A DNA stretch of 64,000 nt from Bacteroidota bacterium. GTDB lineage: Bacteria > Bacteroidota > Bacteroidia > Bacteroidales > VadinHA17. Below are positions 28,769-38,019 of the stretch, piece after piece. A program made the position numbers and the translations under genes. Position 1 is the stretch's first letter. Each line of letters starts with the position of its first letter. The DNA is taken from assembly GCA_018262715.1 (NCBI GenBank), contig JADFDS010000042.1, positions 62,001 to 126,000 of the forward strand, read 5' to 3'. The notes under the pieces are model-generated. The model was not told the DNA's origin. It did not search any database and worked only from the letters and a program-made list of their open reading frames with translations.

Positions 28769-29275
28769 TTAATTCGTCCTGTACCTGTACTTCACCGCCC
28801 CCAGCTCCTCATTGGCCTTGACTATCTTATCCTTAAGGCTCTCCTTGTAGGCGATCAGCTTCTCCATGACGGCCGGGTCACCGGTGGCGATTATCTGTGC
28901 TGCCAGGATGCCTGCATTCAGCGCTCCGTCAATTGCAACTGTGGCAACGGGTATCCCGGGTGGCATCTGCACGATGGCAAGCAGTGCATCCATCCCGTCA
29001 AGGGAGGCCTTCACAGGCACACCTATGACCGGCACCGGGGTCATCGCTGCTATCACTCCCGGCAGATGTGCTGCCATGCCGGCTCCGGCAATAATGACCT
29101 TTACTCCCCTGCCGGCGGCACCGCGGGCAAACTTCTCAACTGCCTCCGGCGTACGGTGTGCCGAGAGTGCATTGATCTCAAAGGGTATCCCCACACTGTC
29201 AAGAAACTCAGCCGCCTTCTCCATGACCTTCAGGTCGGAAACGCTGCCCATTATGATACTGACTGCCGGATTCAT
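28769..29275 (-). CDS. purE: 5-(carboxyamino)imidazole ribonucleotide mutase
   Basis: VSIIMGSVSDLKVMEKAAEFLDSVGIPFEINALSAHRTPEAV...IIAGAGMAAHLPGVIAAMTPVPVIGVPV; start at 29275 (ORF extends to 29356). Confidence 0.96.
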   Translation of the reverse strand: MNPAVSIIMGSVSDLKVMEKAAEFLDSVGIPFEINALSAHRTPEAVEKFARGAAGRGVKVIIAGAGMAAHLPGVIAAMTPVPVIGVPVKASLDGMDALLAIVQMPPGIPVATVAIDGALNAGILAAQIIATGDPAVMEKLIAYKESLKDKIVKANEELGAVKYRYRTN

Positions 29276-29358
29276 ATGCTCTTTTTTAACGGTTAGCTCA
29301 TTGTCAGGGCAAAAATAAGCTTTAAATTTATAATTTTGCGGCATCAACCACCTCAACC

Positions 29359-29895
29359 ATGAATGAGATAACAGTCCTTGACAGAGAGTTCTCGGTGTAC
29401 ATCACCGAAGACGAGATACAGAGCCGTATCACGGCCCTGGCTGAAAAGATCAATGAAGACCTGAAGGGTCAGGATGTCCTCTTCTTCGGAGTCCTTAACG
29501 GAGTATTTCTGTTCGCTGCTGACATATTCAGACAGATAAACCTCGACTGCCAGGTCTCATTCATCAAACTGGCCTCATATGACGGTACATCCAGCACCGG
29601 CAAGATCAAGGAACTCATCGGCTGGAACGAGGACATAACCGGCAAGACAGTTGTTGTACTGGAGGATATCGTTGACACCGGAGCTACGCTCGAAAGGGTG
29701 ATAGGCGAACTGAAGCTCAGGAAGGCAGCCGAGGTAAAGATATGCACCCTGCTCTTCAAGCCGGAAGCTTATACAAAGGATATCCCTATAGACTATATCG
29801 GATTTGAGATCCCGAACAACTTCGTAGTGGGATACGGGTTGGACTATGACGGTTATGGCCGCAATCTGAGAGCAATTTACAAACTAACAAAATAA
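29359..29895 (+). CDS. hpt: Hypoxanthine phosphoribosyltransferase
   Basis: VVVLEDIVDTGATLERVIGEL and FEIPNNFVVGYGLDYDGYGRNL. Confidence 0.95.
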   Translation: MNEITVLDREFSVYITEDEIQSRITALAEKINEDLKGQDVLFFGVLNGVFLFAADIFRQINLDCQVSFIKLASYDGTSSTGKIKELIGWNEDITGKTVVVLEDIVDTGATLERVIGELKLRKAAEVKICTLLFKPEAYTKDIPIDYIGFEIPNNFVVGYGLDYDGYGRNLRAIYKLTK

Positions 29896-29904
29896 CATTC
29901 TGCA

Positions 29905-30480
29905 ATGATAAATATTCTTATGTTCGGCCCTCCCGGATCAGGGAAGGGAACACAATCGGTCACGCTGGCTGAGAAGTATAATCTGCTTCATCTTTCAACA
30001 GGTGACATGCTCAGGGCTGAGCTGGCCGCAGGCACCCCCCTGGGAAAAAAGATGGAAGCAATCATGGCAGCGGGCGAACTTGTTCCGGATGATGTTGTTA
30101 TAGCAATGATTGCCGGGAAGATAGACTCCACAACCGGAAAGGCAGGTTTCATATTTGACGGGTTCCCCCGCACGGTGGAACAGGCTGAAGCGCTCCAGAA
30201 AATGCTCGGAGGAAGAGGAATGAAGATCGACCTCATGCTGGTGCTTGAGGTAAACGACGCTGAGCTGATGGACCGCATGAAGAAGAGGGCAATGGTATCA
30301 GGCAGGGCAGATGATGCAGATGAAAATATCATCAATAACCGCATTGCCGTCTACCGCGCCAAGACAGAACCTGTCATTGACTTCGGAAGGAAGGCAGGAG
30401 TCTCGAGGAGCGTTGACGGAGTTGGTTCAATAGATGACATTTTCGGCAGGCTCTGCACAGAAATAGAAACAGTAATTTAG
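29905..30480 (+). CDS. adk: Adenylate kinase
   Basis: MINILMFGPPGSGKGTQS, HLSTGDMLRAELAAGTPLG, FIFDGFPRTVEQAEAL. Confidence 0.97.
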   Translation: MINILMFGPPGSGKGTQSVTLAEKYNLLHLSTGDMLRAELAAGTPLGKKMEAIMAAGELVPDDVVIAMIAGKIDSTTGKAGFIFDGFPRTVEQAEALQKMLGGRGMKIDLMLVLEVNDAELMDRMKKRAMVSGRADDADENIINNRIAVYRAKTEPVIDFGRKAGVSRSVDGVGSIDDIFGRLCTEIETVI

Positions 30481-30483
30481 CTG

Positions 30484-31476
30484 ATGGCTGAGACAAACTT
30501 CGTTGATTACGTAAAGATATTTTGCCGCTCAGGCAAGGGTGGCGCGGGATCAGCACACCTCAGGCACGAAAAATCGAAGCCCAAGGGCGGCCCTGACGGC
30601 GGCGACGGCGGCAGGGGCGGCGACGTAATCCTCAGGGGTAACTCTCAGCTGTGGACCCTGCTGCATCTTAAATATACCAAACACCTGTTCGCCGGACACG
30701 GCGGATCAGGCTCATCAAACCAGAAGAGCGGCGCCGCCGGTGAGGATGTCATCATCGAGGTCCCCCTCGGCACAGTGGCCCGGGAGGAAGAGTCGGAGAA
30801 GATACTCTTTGAGATTACCGGTGATGGAGAAGAGATGATACTCCTCAAGGGAGGGCGCGGCGGCCTGGGAAACACCCACTTCAAGTCGGCCACCTTCCAG
30901 ACTCCCCGTTTCGCCCAGCCGGGAGAACCAAGCCTTGAAGGATACTTCATCCTTGAGCTGAAGGTGCTGGCTGACGTGGGATTGGTGGGATTCCCCAACG
31001 CGGGCAAATCAACTCTCCTTTCAGTGGTCAGCGCCGCGAAACCCAAGATCGACAACTACCCTTTCACAACTCTCACCCCGAACCTCGGAATAGTAAGCTA
31101 CCGCGATGACAAATCGTTTGTGATGGCAGACATCCCCGGCATCATTGAAGGCGCTGCCGAGGGCAAGGGACTGGGCCACAGGTTTCTGAGGCACATCGAG
31201 CGCAACTCTGTGCTACTCTTCATGATAACGGCTGACACGGAGGATATTGCGAAGGAGTATGCCATCCTTGTTGAGGAGTTGCGCAAGTACAACCCGGAGC
31301 TTCTTGACAAGAAACGGGTGATGGCAATCTCAAAATGCGACCTGCTCGATGAGGAGCTCACTGACGCGATGAGGCCGTTACTTCCTGGCGATATGCCGGC
31401 AGTATTTATCTCTTCAGTGAAAGGTACTGGAATCACCCCGCTGAAGGACCTGCTCTGGAGGGCAATAAACAGCTGA
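30484..31476 (+). CDS. obg: GTPase Obg/CgtA
   Basis: Gly-rich Obg domain ([34 protein letters not shown]) and [36 protein letters not shown]. Confidence 0.98.
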   Translation: MAETNFVDYVKIFCRSGKGGAGSAHLRHEKSKPKGGPDGGDGGRGGDVILRGNSQLWTLLHLKYTKHLFAGHGGSGSSNQKSGAAGEDVIIEVPLGTVAREEESEKILFEITGDGEEMILLKGGRGGLGNTHFKSATFQTPRFAQPGEPSLEGYFILELKVLADVGLVGFPNAGKSTLLSVVSAAKPKIDNYPFTTLTPNLGIVSYRDDKSFVMADIPGIIEGAAEGKGLGHRFLRHIERNSVLLFMITADTEDIAKEYAILVEELRKYNPELLDKKRVMAISKCDLLDEELTDAMRPLLPGDMPAVFISSVKGTGITPLKDLLWRAINS

Positions 31477-31478
31477 AA

Positions 31479-32027
31479 ATGGTTGAGCTGGACCGTACAA
31501 TATTCCTGTTTCTCAATTCACTTCACACGCCATTCCTTGACAGTGTGATGTGGATCCTGAGCATGCGTGCGGTATGGATACCGCTGTATGTGCTGATTAT
31601 CTGGCTTCTTGCGGAAAAATACGGGAAACGTGTCTGGATCCCGCTTGTTCTTGTGCCGTTACTGGTTCTGCTCACTGACCAGGGCTCCAACCTGCTCAAG
31701 AACCTCGTTGAACGCCCGCGGCCGTGTCATGAGCCCGCTCTGGCTGGCCTTGTACACACGGTGAAGGGATATTGTGGCGGGATGTACGGGTTTGTATCAG
31801 GGCATGCCGCGAACACCTTCGGTATAGCAGCATTCACAATCCCGCTGCTGCGGAGGAGTTGGTATACGTGGACGATTATTATATGGGCAACGGCTGTCTC
31901 CTATTCGAGGATATACCTCGGGGTGCATTATCCCGGCGATGTGCTCGGGGGAGCCCTGCTGGGCCTGGCTGTCGGCGCTGCACTGGCATGGACGGCACAA
32001 AAAATGAATAAAAGCATAAAACAATGA
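31479..32027 (+). CDS. PAP2 superfamily phosphatase
   Basis: KNLVERPRP, FVSGHAANTFG, SRIYLGVHYPGDVLGGALLG. Confidence 0.92.
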   Translation: MVELDRTIFLFLNSLHTPFLDSVMWILSMRAVWIPLYVLIIWLLAEKYGKRVWIPLVLVPLLVLLTDQGSNLLKNLVERPRPCHEPALAGLVHTVKGYCGGMYGFVSGHAANTFGIAAFTIPLLRRSWYTWTIIIWATAVSYSRIYLGVHYPGDVLGGALLGLAVGAALAWTAQKMNKSIKQ

Positions 32028-32761
32028 ACCTGATAAAGTCACTGTGGGTTTGGTTTTCAAGCATCACCTTCGTGCTGCTTGCCCTTCCCGTCGCGGTCAT
32101 ACTCTGGCTGCTGGCGCTTGCCTTTGACCGCCGCCGGCTGATGAACAACAGGTGGATGGTCATCCAGGGTATAGTGCTCACAAAGATGAGTCCTTTCTGG
32201 AAAGTAATAGTTGACGGCCGGGAAAAGCTTGACCAGAAACAGGCTTACATAATCATCCCCAATCATCAGTCGCTTCTGGATATCGTCTTTTTCAACATGC
32301 TCCGGCATCGTCTGAGGTGGGTTTCCAAGGCTGAGATCTTCCGCGTACCGGTAGTAGGGTGGGAGATGAAGATGGTCAAGTACATCGAACTGATCAGGGG
32401 TAACAAATCCAGCGTTGTAAAAATGATGGAAAAGTGTGTGGAGTCACTGCATGACGGAATCTCTGTGGTGATATTCCCCGAAGGTACACGCTCATTGACG
32501 GGCGCTATCGGAAAGTTCAAGACGGGCGCGTTCCAGCTTGCAGTGAAGACAGACAAGCCGCTGCTGCCCGTGCTGATTGACGGCACAGGCGAGATCATGC
32601 CCAAAAAAGGTGGAATCATTTTCCGGAACCGCCGCATTGTAAGGATCAGGGTCCTGGATCCCATCTTCCCGGGGCAGTTCGGCACCGGCGACCCGGAGGA
32701 ACTGGCCACAAGGGTACAGTCCATCATGGTTACCGCCATGGACCAGCTGCGAAGCGAGTAG
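32024..32761 (+). CDS. plsC: 1-acyl-sn-glycerol-3-phosphate acyltransferase
   Basis: IIPNHQSLLDIVFF (HX4D-like NHQSLLD) and VVIFPEGTRS. Confidence 0.92.
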   Translation: MNLIKSLWVWFSSITFVLLALPVAVILWLLALAFDRRRLMNNRWMVIQGIVLTKMSPFWKVIVDGREKLDQKQAYIIIPNHQSLLDIVFFNMLRHRLRWVSKAEIFRVPVVGWEMKMVKYIELIRGNKSSVVKMMEKCVESLHDGISVVIFPEGTRSLTGAIGKFKTGAFQLAVKTDKPLLPVLIDGTGEIMPKKGGIIFRNRRIVRIRVLDPIFPGQFGTGDPEELATRVQSIMVTAMDQLRSE

Positions 32762-32763
32762 CA

Positions 32764-32834
32764 TGTGAGATTTGAGATTTGAGATTTGCGAGTTTTGGTT
32801 TATTTGTCGCACATCGCAAATCGGAATTCGCAAA
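32764..32834. repeat. Paired inverted 4x heptamer arrays
   Basis: TGTGAGA-TTTGAGA-TTTGAGA-TTTGCGA (32764-32791) and TCGCACA-TCGCAAA-TCGGAAT-TCGCAAA (32807-32834), 15-nt spacer. Confidence 0.9.
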
Positions 32835-32919
32835 TCTGGGCACAATTCCCCCTGGTTGTTGATAAATCGGAAAGATTCGCCTTGCCTAATTCTTTATATT
32901 TGCCCCAAAATTTGGGATA

Positions 32920-34767
32920 ATGGACGGCAATTATTCTGAGGAGAACATTAAAACCCTTGAGTGGAAGGAGCATATCAGGCTGCGTCCCGGTATGTACATC
33001 GGCAAGCTGGGTGACGGCTCCTCACTTGATGACGGTATATATGTCCTGCTCAAGGAGGTGATGGATAACGCGGTTGACGAGTATATGATGGGTTTCGGCC
33101 GCAGAATTGACGTCAGCATCGTTGGCTCGGAAGTGAGGGTCCGCGACTACGGCCGTGGCATTCCACTCGGAAAGGTACTCGATGTCTCCTCCAGGATGAA
33201 TACCGGAGCCAAATATGACTCAAAGGCATTCAAGAAATCTGTGGGTCTCAACGGCGTGGGTATCAAAGCCGTCAATGCTCTCTCATCATCTTTTGTTATC
33301 AGATCTTTCCGTGACAGCCAGCTTAAGGAGATTGAATTCAGGTGCGGGGAGCTGGTAAGGGATGAGCCCCTGAGAAAAACTGAGGAAGAGAACGGCACAG
33401 AGGTGATCTTCGTGCCTGATGAAGCCATGTTCGGCAACTTTCATTACATAGCCGAGTACGTTGAGAGCATGATGAAAAACTACTCGTACCTCAATGCGGG
33501 TATGATCATCAACCTCAACGGCAACAAGATAGTCTCGCGCAACGGTCTCGTCGACCTCCTCAATGACAATATGAACTGCGAAGGCCTTTACCCCATCATC
33601 CACCTGAAGGGTGATGACATTGAGGTGGCCATGACGCACGGAACCCAGTACGGAGAAGACTACTACAGCTTTGTAAACGGCCAGCATACCTCACAGGGAG
33701 GAACACACCTCATTGCGTTCCGCGAAGCGATAACCCGCACTGTCAAGGAGTTCTTCAAAAAGGACTTTGACGTTTCCGATATAAGATCATCAATCATCGC
33801 GGCCGTCTCGGTCAAGATAGAGGAACCCATCTTCGAATCGCAGACCAAGACCAAACTGGGATCAAAGGATATGGGACCAAACGGCCCCTCGGTGCGTAAC
33901 TATGTGGTTGACTTCATCCGCAAGCACCTCGACGATTACCTGCACAAGAACGGTGAGACTGCCCGTATCATGCTGAAAAAGATCCAGGAGTCGGAGAAGG
34001 AGCGGAAGGCCATCAGCTCAATACAGAAACTGGCGCGTGAACGCGCGAAAAAGGTGAGCCTGCATAACCGCAAGCTGCGCGACTGCCGCATCCATTACAA
34101 CTCAAACGATGAGCGCCGGCTCGAATCAACCCTCTTCATCACCGAGGGCGACTCGGCAAGCGGCTCCATCACCAAATCGCGCAATGTGGAAACCCAGGCT
34201 GTCTTCAGCCTCCGGGGAAAACCACTGAACAGCTACGGCCTGACAAAAAAGATTGTTTACGAGAACGAGGAGTTCAATCTGCTTCAGGCCGCCCTCAATA
34301 TTGAGGAGTCTCTCGATGACCTCCGTTACAACTATGTGGTGATAGCCACCGACGCAGACGTTGACGGGATGCATATCAGACTGCTGCTCCTGACCTTCTT
34401 CCTGCAGTTCTTCCCTGACCTCGTCCGCAAGGGCCATGTTTACATCCTGCAGACTCCCCTGTTCAGGGTACGCAACAAGAAACTGACACGTTACTGCTAC
34501 TCCGATGAGGAGAGGCAAAAAGCAATAAAGGATCTCGGTCCTGACCCCGAGATCACCCGCTTCAAGGGGCTGGGCGAGATATCCCCGGATGAGTTTATTC
34601 ACTTCATCGGGAAAGACATGCGCCTGGAACCTGTGATCATGAAGAAAGCAGATCCGTATACCCAGTTCCTCGAGTTTTATATGGGCAAGAATACTCCTGA
34701 ACGTCAGGACTTTATCATTGACAACCTGCGGGTTGAGGAGGAAATTCCGGAAGCAGCCCAGGCGTGA
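32920..34767 (+). CDS. parE: DNA topoisomerase IV subunit B
   Basis: [55 protein letters not shown]; next to parC. Confidence 0.93.
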   Translation: MDGNYSEENIKTLEWKEHIRLRPGMYIGKLGDGSSLDDGIYVLLKEVMDNAVDEYMMGFGRRIDVSIVGSEVRVRDYGRGIPLGKVLDVSSRMNTGAKYDSKAFKKSVGLNGVGIKAVNALSSSFVIRSFRDSQLKEIEFRCGELVRDEPLRKTEEENGTEVIFVPDEAMFGNFHYIAEYVESMMKNYSYLNAGMIINLNGNKIVSRNGLVDLLNDNMNCEGLYPIIHLKGDDIEVAMTHGTQYGEDYYSFVNGQHTSQGGTHLIAFREAITRTVKEFFKKDFDVSDIRSSIIAAVSVKIEEPIFESQTKTKLGSKDMGPNGPSVRNYVVDFIRKHLDDYLHKNGETARIMLKKIQESEKERKAISSIQKLARERAKKVSLHNRKLRDCRIHYNSNDERRLESTLFITEGDSASGSITKSRNVETQAVFSLRGKPLNSYGLTKKIVYENEEFNLLQAALNIEESLDDLRYNYVVIATDADVDGMHIRLLLLTFFLQFFPDLVRKGHVYILQTPLFRVRNKKLTRYCYSDEERQKAIKDLGPDPEITRFKGLGEISPDEFIHFIGKDMRLEPVIMKKADPYTQFLEFYMGKNTPERQDFIIDNLRVEEEIPEAAQA

Positions 34768-34783
34768 GTGAAGGTTTCAGCAG

Positions 34784-37432
34784 ATGATGAAAGAAAGTGA
34801 TCCTTTTGAACTGATCCCCGAAGAAGAGGGAGGGGAGAAGGAAGTACCCAAAACCGGTTATATACCTGAGGCCCTGCATACTGTCACGGCTCTCTCAGGC
34901 ATGTACCAGGACTGGTTCCTGGATTATGCGTCATATGTAATCCTTGAGCGAGCCGTGCCCCACATGTCTGACGGGCTTAAACCGGTACAGCGTCGTATAC
35001 TGTACTCCATGAAGCGCATGGATGACGGGCGGTTCAACAAGGTTGCAAATATCATCGGGCATACGATGCAGTTTCATCCTCACGGTGACGCCTCCATAGG
35101 CGATGCCCTGGTACAGCTGGGACAGAAGGAACTTCTCGTGGAATCACAGGGAAACTGGGGAAACATTCTTACAGGTGACGGCGCCGCAGCACCCAGGTAT
35201 ATAGAAGCCAGGCTCTCAAAGTTCGCCCTGGAGGTGACCTTCAACAGCAAGACCACCGAGTGGATGAGCTCATATGACGGGCGTAACAGGGAACCCGTTA
35301 CCCTCCCGGTGAAGTTCCCGCTGCTCCTTGCTATGGGCGTGGAAGGCATCGCCGTAGGCCTCTCTTCAAAGATTCTCCCTCACAACTTCAATGAACTGAT
35401 TGACGCTTCCATTAATTACCTGCAGGGCAAACCCTTCGAGCTGTACCCTGATTTCCCGACAGCTGGCATGATTGATGTGTCAAAATACAATGACGGTGCC
35501 CGCGGAGGGGTAGTTAAGGTCAGGGCCAGGATCGAGAAGGTTGACAAAAAGGGACTGGTCATTTCCGAGATTCCTTTCGGACGCACCACGACCTCGCTCA
35601 TCGAGACAATAGTCAAGGCCAATGACAGGGGCAAGATCAAGATCAAAAAGATCGATGACAACACCGCAGGGGGAGTGGAGATAGTCATTCAGCTGCAGAG
35701 CGGCATCTCGCCTGACAAGACCATTGACGCACTCTATGCCTTCACAGACTGTGAACTGTCAATCTCGCCAAACGCATGCGTCATCACTGACGAAAACAAG
35801 CCTGCGTTCGTTGGCGTGAGTGATATCCTCAGGCACAATACGGACCAGACGGTAAAGCTTCTCAAGCTGGAGCTTGAGATACGCAAGGCCGAGCTGGAGG
35901 AAGAGTGGCACTTCTCGTCTCTTGAAAAGATTTTCATCGAAAAGAGAATTTACCGTGACATCGAGGAGTGCGAGACCTGGGAGGCTGTGATCACCGCCAT
36001 TGAGAAAGGGCTGAAGCCATATAAAAAGCTTTTCAGGCGCGAGATCACCCGCGATGACATCATAAAGCTCACAGAGATAAAGATCAAGCGGATCTCGAAA
36101 TATGATTCCTCGCGTGCCGATGAACATATAAGAGGCCTCGAGACAGACCTGGAAGAAGTCGCCATCCATCTTGCCAACATCATTCCATATGCCATCAACT
36201 ACTATCGTCAGATCAGGAAAAAGTACGGCAAGGGCAGGGAGCGCAGGACTGAGATACGTAGCTTCGAGACCATTGAGGCGACCAAGGTGGTGGCCGCCAA
36301 TGCCAAGCTTTACGTGAACCGCCAGGAGGGATTCATCGGAACGGGGCTTAAAAAGGATGAGTACGTGTGCGATTGTTCTGACATTGATGATATCATAGTC
36401 ATCAGGAAGGATGGCACCTATCTTATCACGAAGGTTGCAGAAAAGCAGTTTGTCGGAAAGGATGTCATTCACGCACAGGTATTTCTCAGGAATGATTCGC
36501 GCACCATTTACAATGTGGCATACCAGGATGGCCGGGAAGGGCCTTATTATGTCAAACGCTGTGCACTTACAGGGCTCACGCGCGACAAGGAATACAACCT
36601 CGGAAGAGGTACAGCCGGCACTAGGATCCTGTATCTCAGCGCCAATCCCAACGGTGAGGCTGAGGTGATAAGGGTGTACCATAAACCCAAGGCCAGGCTG
36701 AAGAAGCTGACCTTTGATTTTGACTTCGGGGAGCTGGCAATCAAGGGACGTGGTTCAATGGGAAATATCCTGACAAAGAACGCGGTTCATAAGATCACCC
36801 TTAAGGAAAAGGGCCTCTCGACCCTTGGCGGCCGCAAACTGTGGTTTGATGATGCGGTGATGAGGCTGAATGCCGATGGCAGGGGGAAATTCCTGGGTGA
36901 GTTCGCTTCCGAAGAGATGCTGCTCGTGGTCACCCGGGGCGGTTGGTACCGGACCTCCGGCACTGACCTCTCATCACATTTCGAGGATGACCTGTTGCTG
37001 CTTGAAAAATTCCGCGAGTCAAAGATCTTCTCCTCTGTATACTGGGATGAGGAGCAACAGTTTTACTATGTCAAACGGTTTGCCTTTGAGGAGGCAGATA
37101 GGCTTCAGTGTTTCATCTCTGACAGTGAGGGATCACGGCTGGTGAGCCTCACAGAGGTGGAGTACCCTAGGTTTGAGATAAAGTTTGGCGGCAAGAACGA
37201 AGGCCGCAAGCAGGAGATAATAGAGGTGGCGGAATTCATCGGTGTAAAGAGTTTCCGCGCCAAGGGAAGAAGGCTTTCCAACTACAGTGTTGCCGATATC
37301 AGGGAGATTGATCCCGTGGTCAGAAGCGAGGCAATGCCTGTGCCTCCGGAACCGGAGAACGGTACTGCGGATGAGTCCCCGCTACAGGATCACACGCCTG
37401 ATGATCCGGCCCAGATGAAACTAGATCTTTAG
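34784..37432 (+). CDS. parC: DNA topoisomerase IV subunit A
   Basis: YASYVILERAVPHMSDGLKPVQRRILYSM, IIGHTMQFHPHGDASIGDALV, GDGAAAPRYIEARLS. Confidence 0.95.
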   Translation: MMKESDPFELIPEEEGGEKEVPKTGYIPEALHTVTALSGMYQDWFLDYASYVILERAVPHMSDGLKPVQRRILYSMKRMDDGRFNKVANIIGHTMQFHPHGDASIGDALVQLGQKELLVESQGNWGNILTGDGAAAPRYIEARLSKFALEVTFNSKTTEWMSSYDGRNREPVTLPVKFPLLLAMGVEGIAVGLSSKILPHNFNELIDASINYLQGKPFELYPDFPTAGMIDVSKYNDGARGGVVKVRARIEKVDKKGLVISEIPFGRTTTSLIETIVKANDRGKIKIKKIDDNTAGGVEIVIQLQSGISPDKTIDALYAFTDCELSISPNACVITDENKPAFVGVSDILRHNTDQTVKLLKLELEIRKAELEEEWHFSSLEKIFIEKRIYRDIEECETWEAVITAIEKGLKPYKKLFRREITRDDIIKLTEIKIKRISKYDSSRADEHIRGLETDLEEVAIHLANIIPYAINYYRQIRKKYGKGRERRTEIRSFETIEATKVVAANAKLYVNRQEGFIGTGLKKDEYVCDCSDIDDIIVIRKDGTYLITKVAEKQFVGKDVIHAQVFLRNDSRTIYNVAYQDGREGPYYVKRCALTGLTRDKEYNLGRGTAGTRILYLSANPNGEAEVIRVYHKPKARLKKLTFDFDFGELAIKGRGSMGNILTKNAVHKITLKEKGLSTLGGRKLWFDDAVMRLNADGRGKFLGEFASEEMLLVVTRGGWYRTSGTDLSSHFEDDLLLLEKFRESKIFSSVYWDEEQQFYYVKRFAFEEADRLQCFISDSEGSRLVSLTEVEYPRFEIKFGGKNEGRKQEIIEVAEFIGVKSFRAKGRRLSNYSVADIREIDPVVRSEAMPVPPEPENGTADESPLQDHTPDDPAQMKLDL

Positions 37433-37438
37433 GTATCC

Positions 37439-37966
37439 GTGAATATTTATCTGATAGGATTCATGGGCAGCGGAAAAAGCTCCGCGGGGAAGGGCATTGC
37501 TGCGCTTCTCCGATGGAGGTTCACTGACCTTGACAAACTTGTAGAGGAGAAAGAGGGGATGACGGTAGCCGGCATTTTTGCCACAAAGGGTGAAGAATAT
37601 TTCAGGAAGGCTGAGGCAGAAGCGCTGCAAGATGTATCAGGACGGACCAGGACAGTTGTAGCCTGCGGAGGAGGCACCCCATGTTCTGATAAAAACATTT
37701 CCCTCATGAAGGCAACCGGAGTAACCATATACCTGAGACTGACCGTCGATGCCCTGGTGTCACGCCTGAGCCGGTCCAGGACCGACAGGCCGCTGCTGAA
37801 AGATGCCGGGCCTGATGAACTTCATTCAATCGTGCAGAAGCTCATGGGAAAAAGAAGCTCATGGTATGAGCAGGCTGACCTCATCCTGGATTCGGAGACC
37901 ATGGGAGAGGAAGAGATGACTGCGATGATTGCTGGCACTGTAAGATCAAAGGGAGCCTACTTGTAG
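37439..37966 (+). CDS. aroK: Shikimate kinase
   Basis: IYLIGFMGSGKSSAGKGIA, FTDLDKLVEEKEGMTVAGIFATKGEEYFRKAEAEAL, VVACGGGTPC; GTG start. Confidence 0.94.
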   Translation: MNIYLIGFMGSGKSSAGKGIAALLRWRFTDLDKLVEEKEGMTVAGIFATKGEEYFRKAEAEALQDVSGRTRTVVACGGGTPCSDKNISLMKATGVTIYLRLTVDALVSRLSRSRTDRPLLKDAGPDELHSIVQKLMGKRSSWYEQADLILDSETMGEEEMTAMIAGTVRSKGAYL

Positions 37967-38019
37967 GTTTCATTTTTTCCCCGTATCTTTATTAAGAAAG
38001 TCTGTACTTAAACCCGGAT

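Noticed and set aside
35759-36682. 307-aa minus-strand ORF opposite parC
   Set aside because: Shadow ORF fully inside parC; no recognisable domain.
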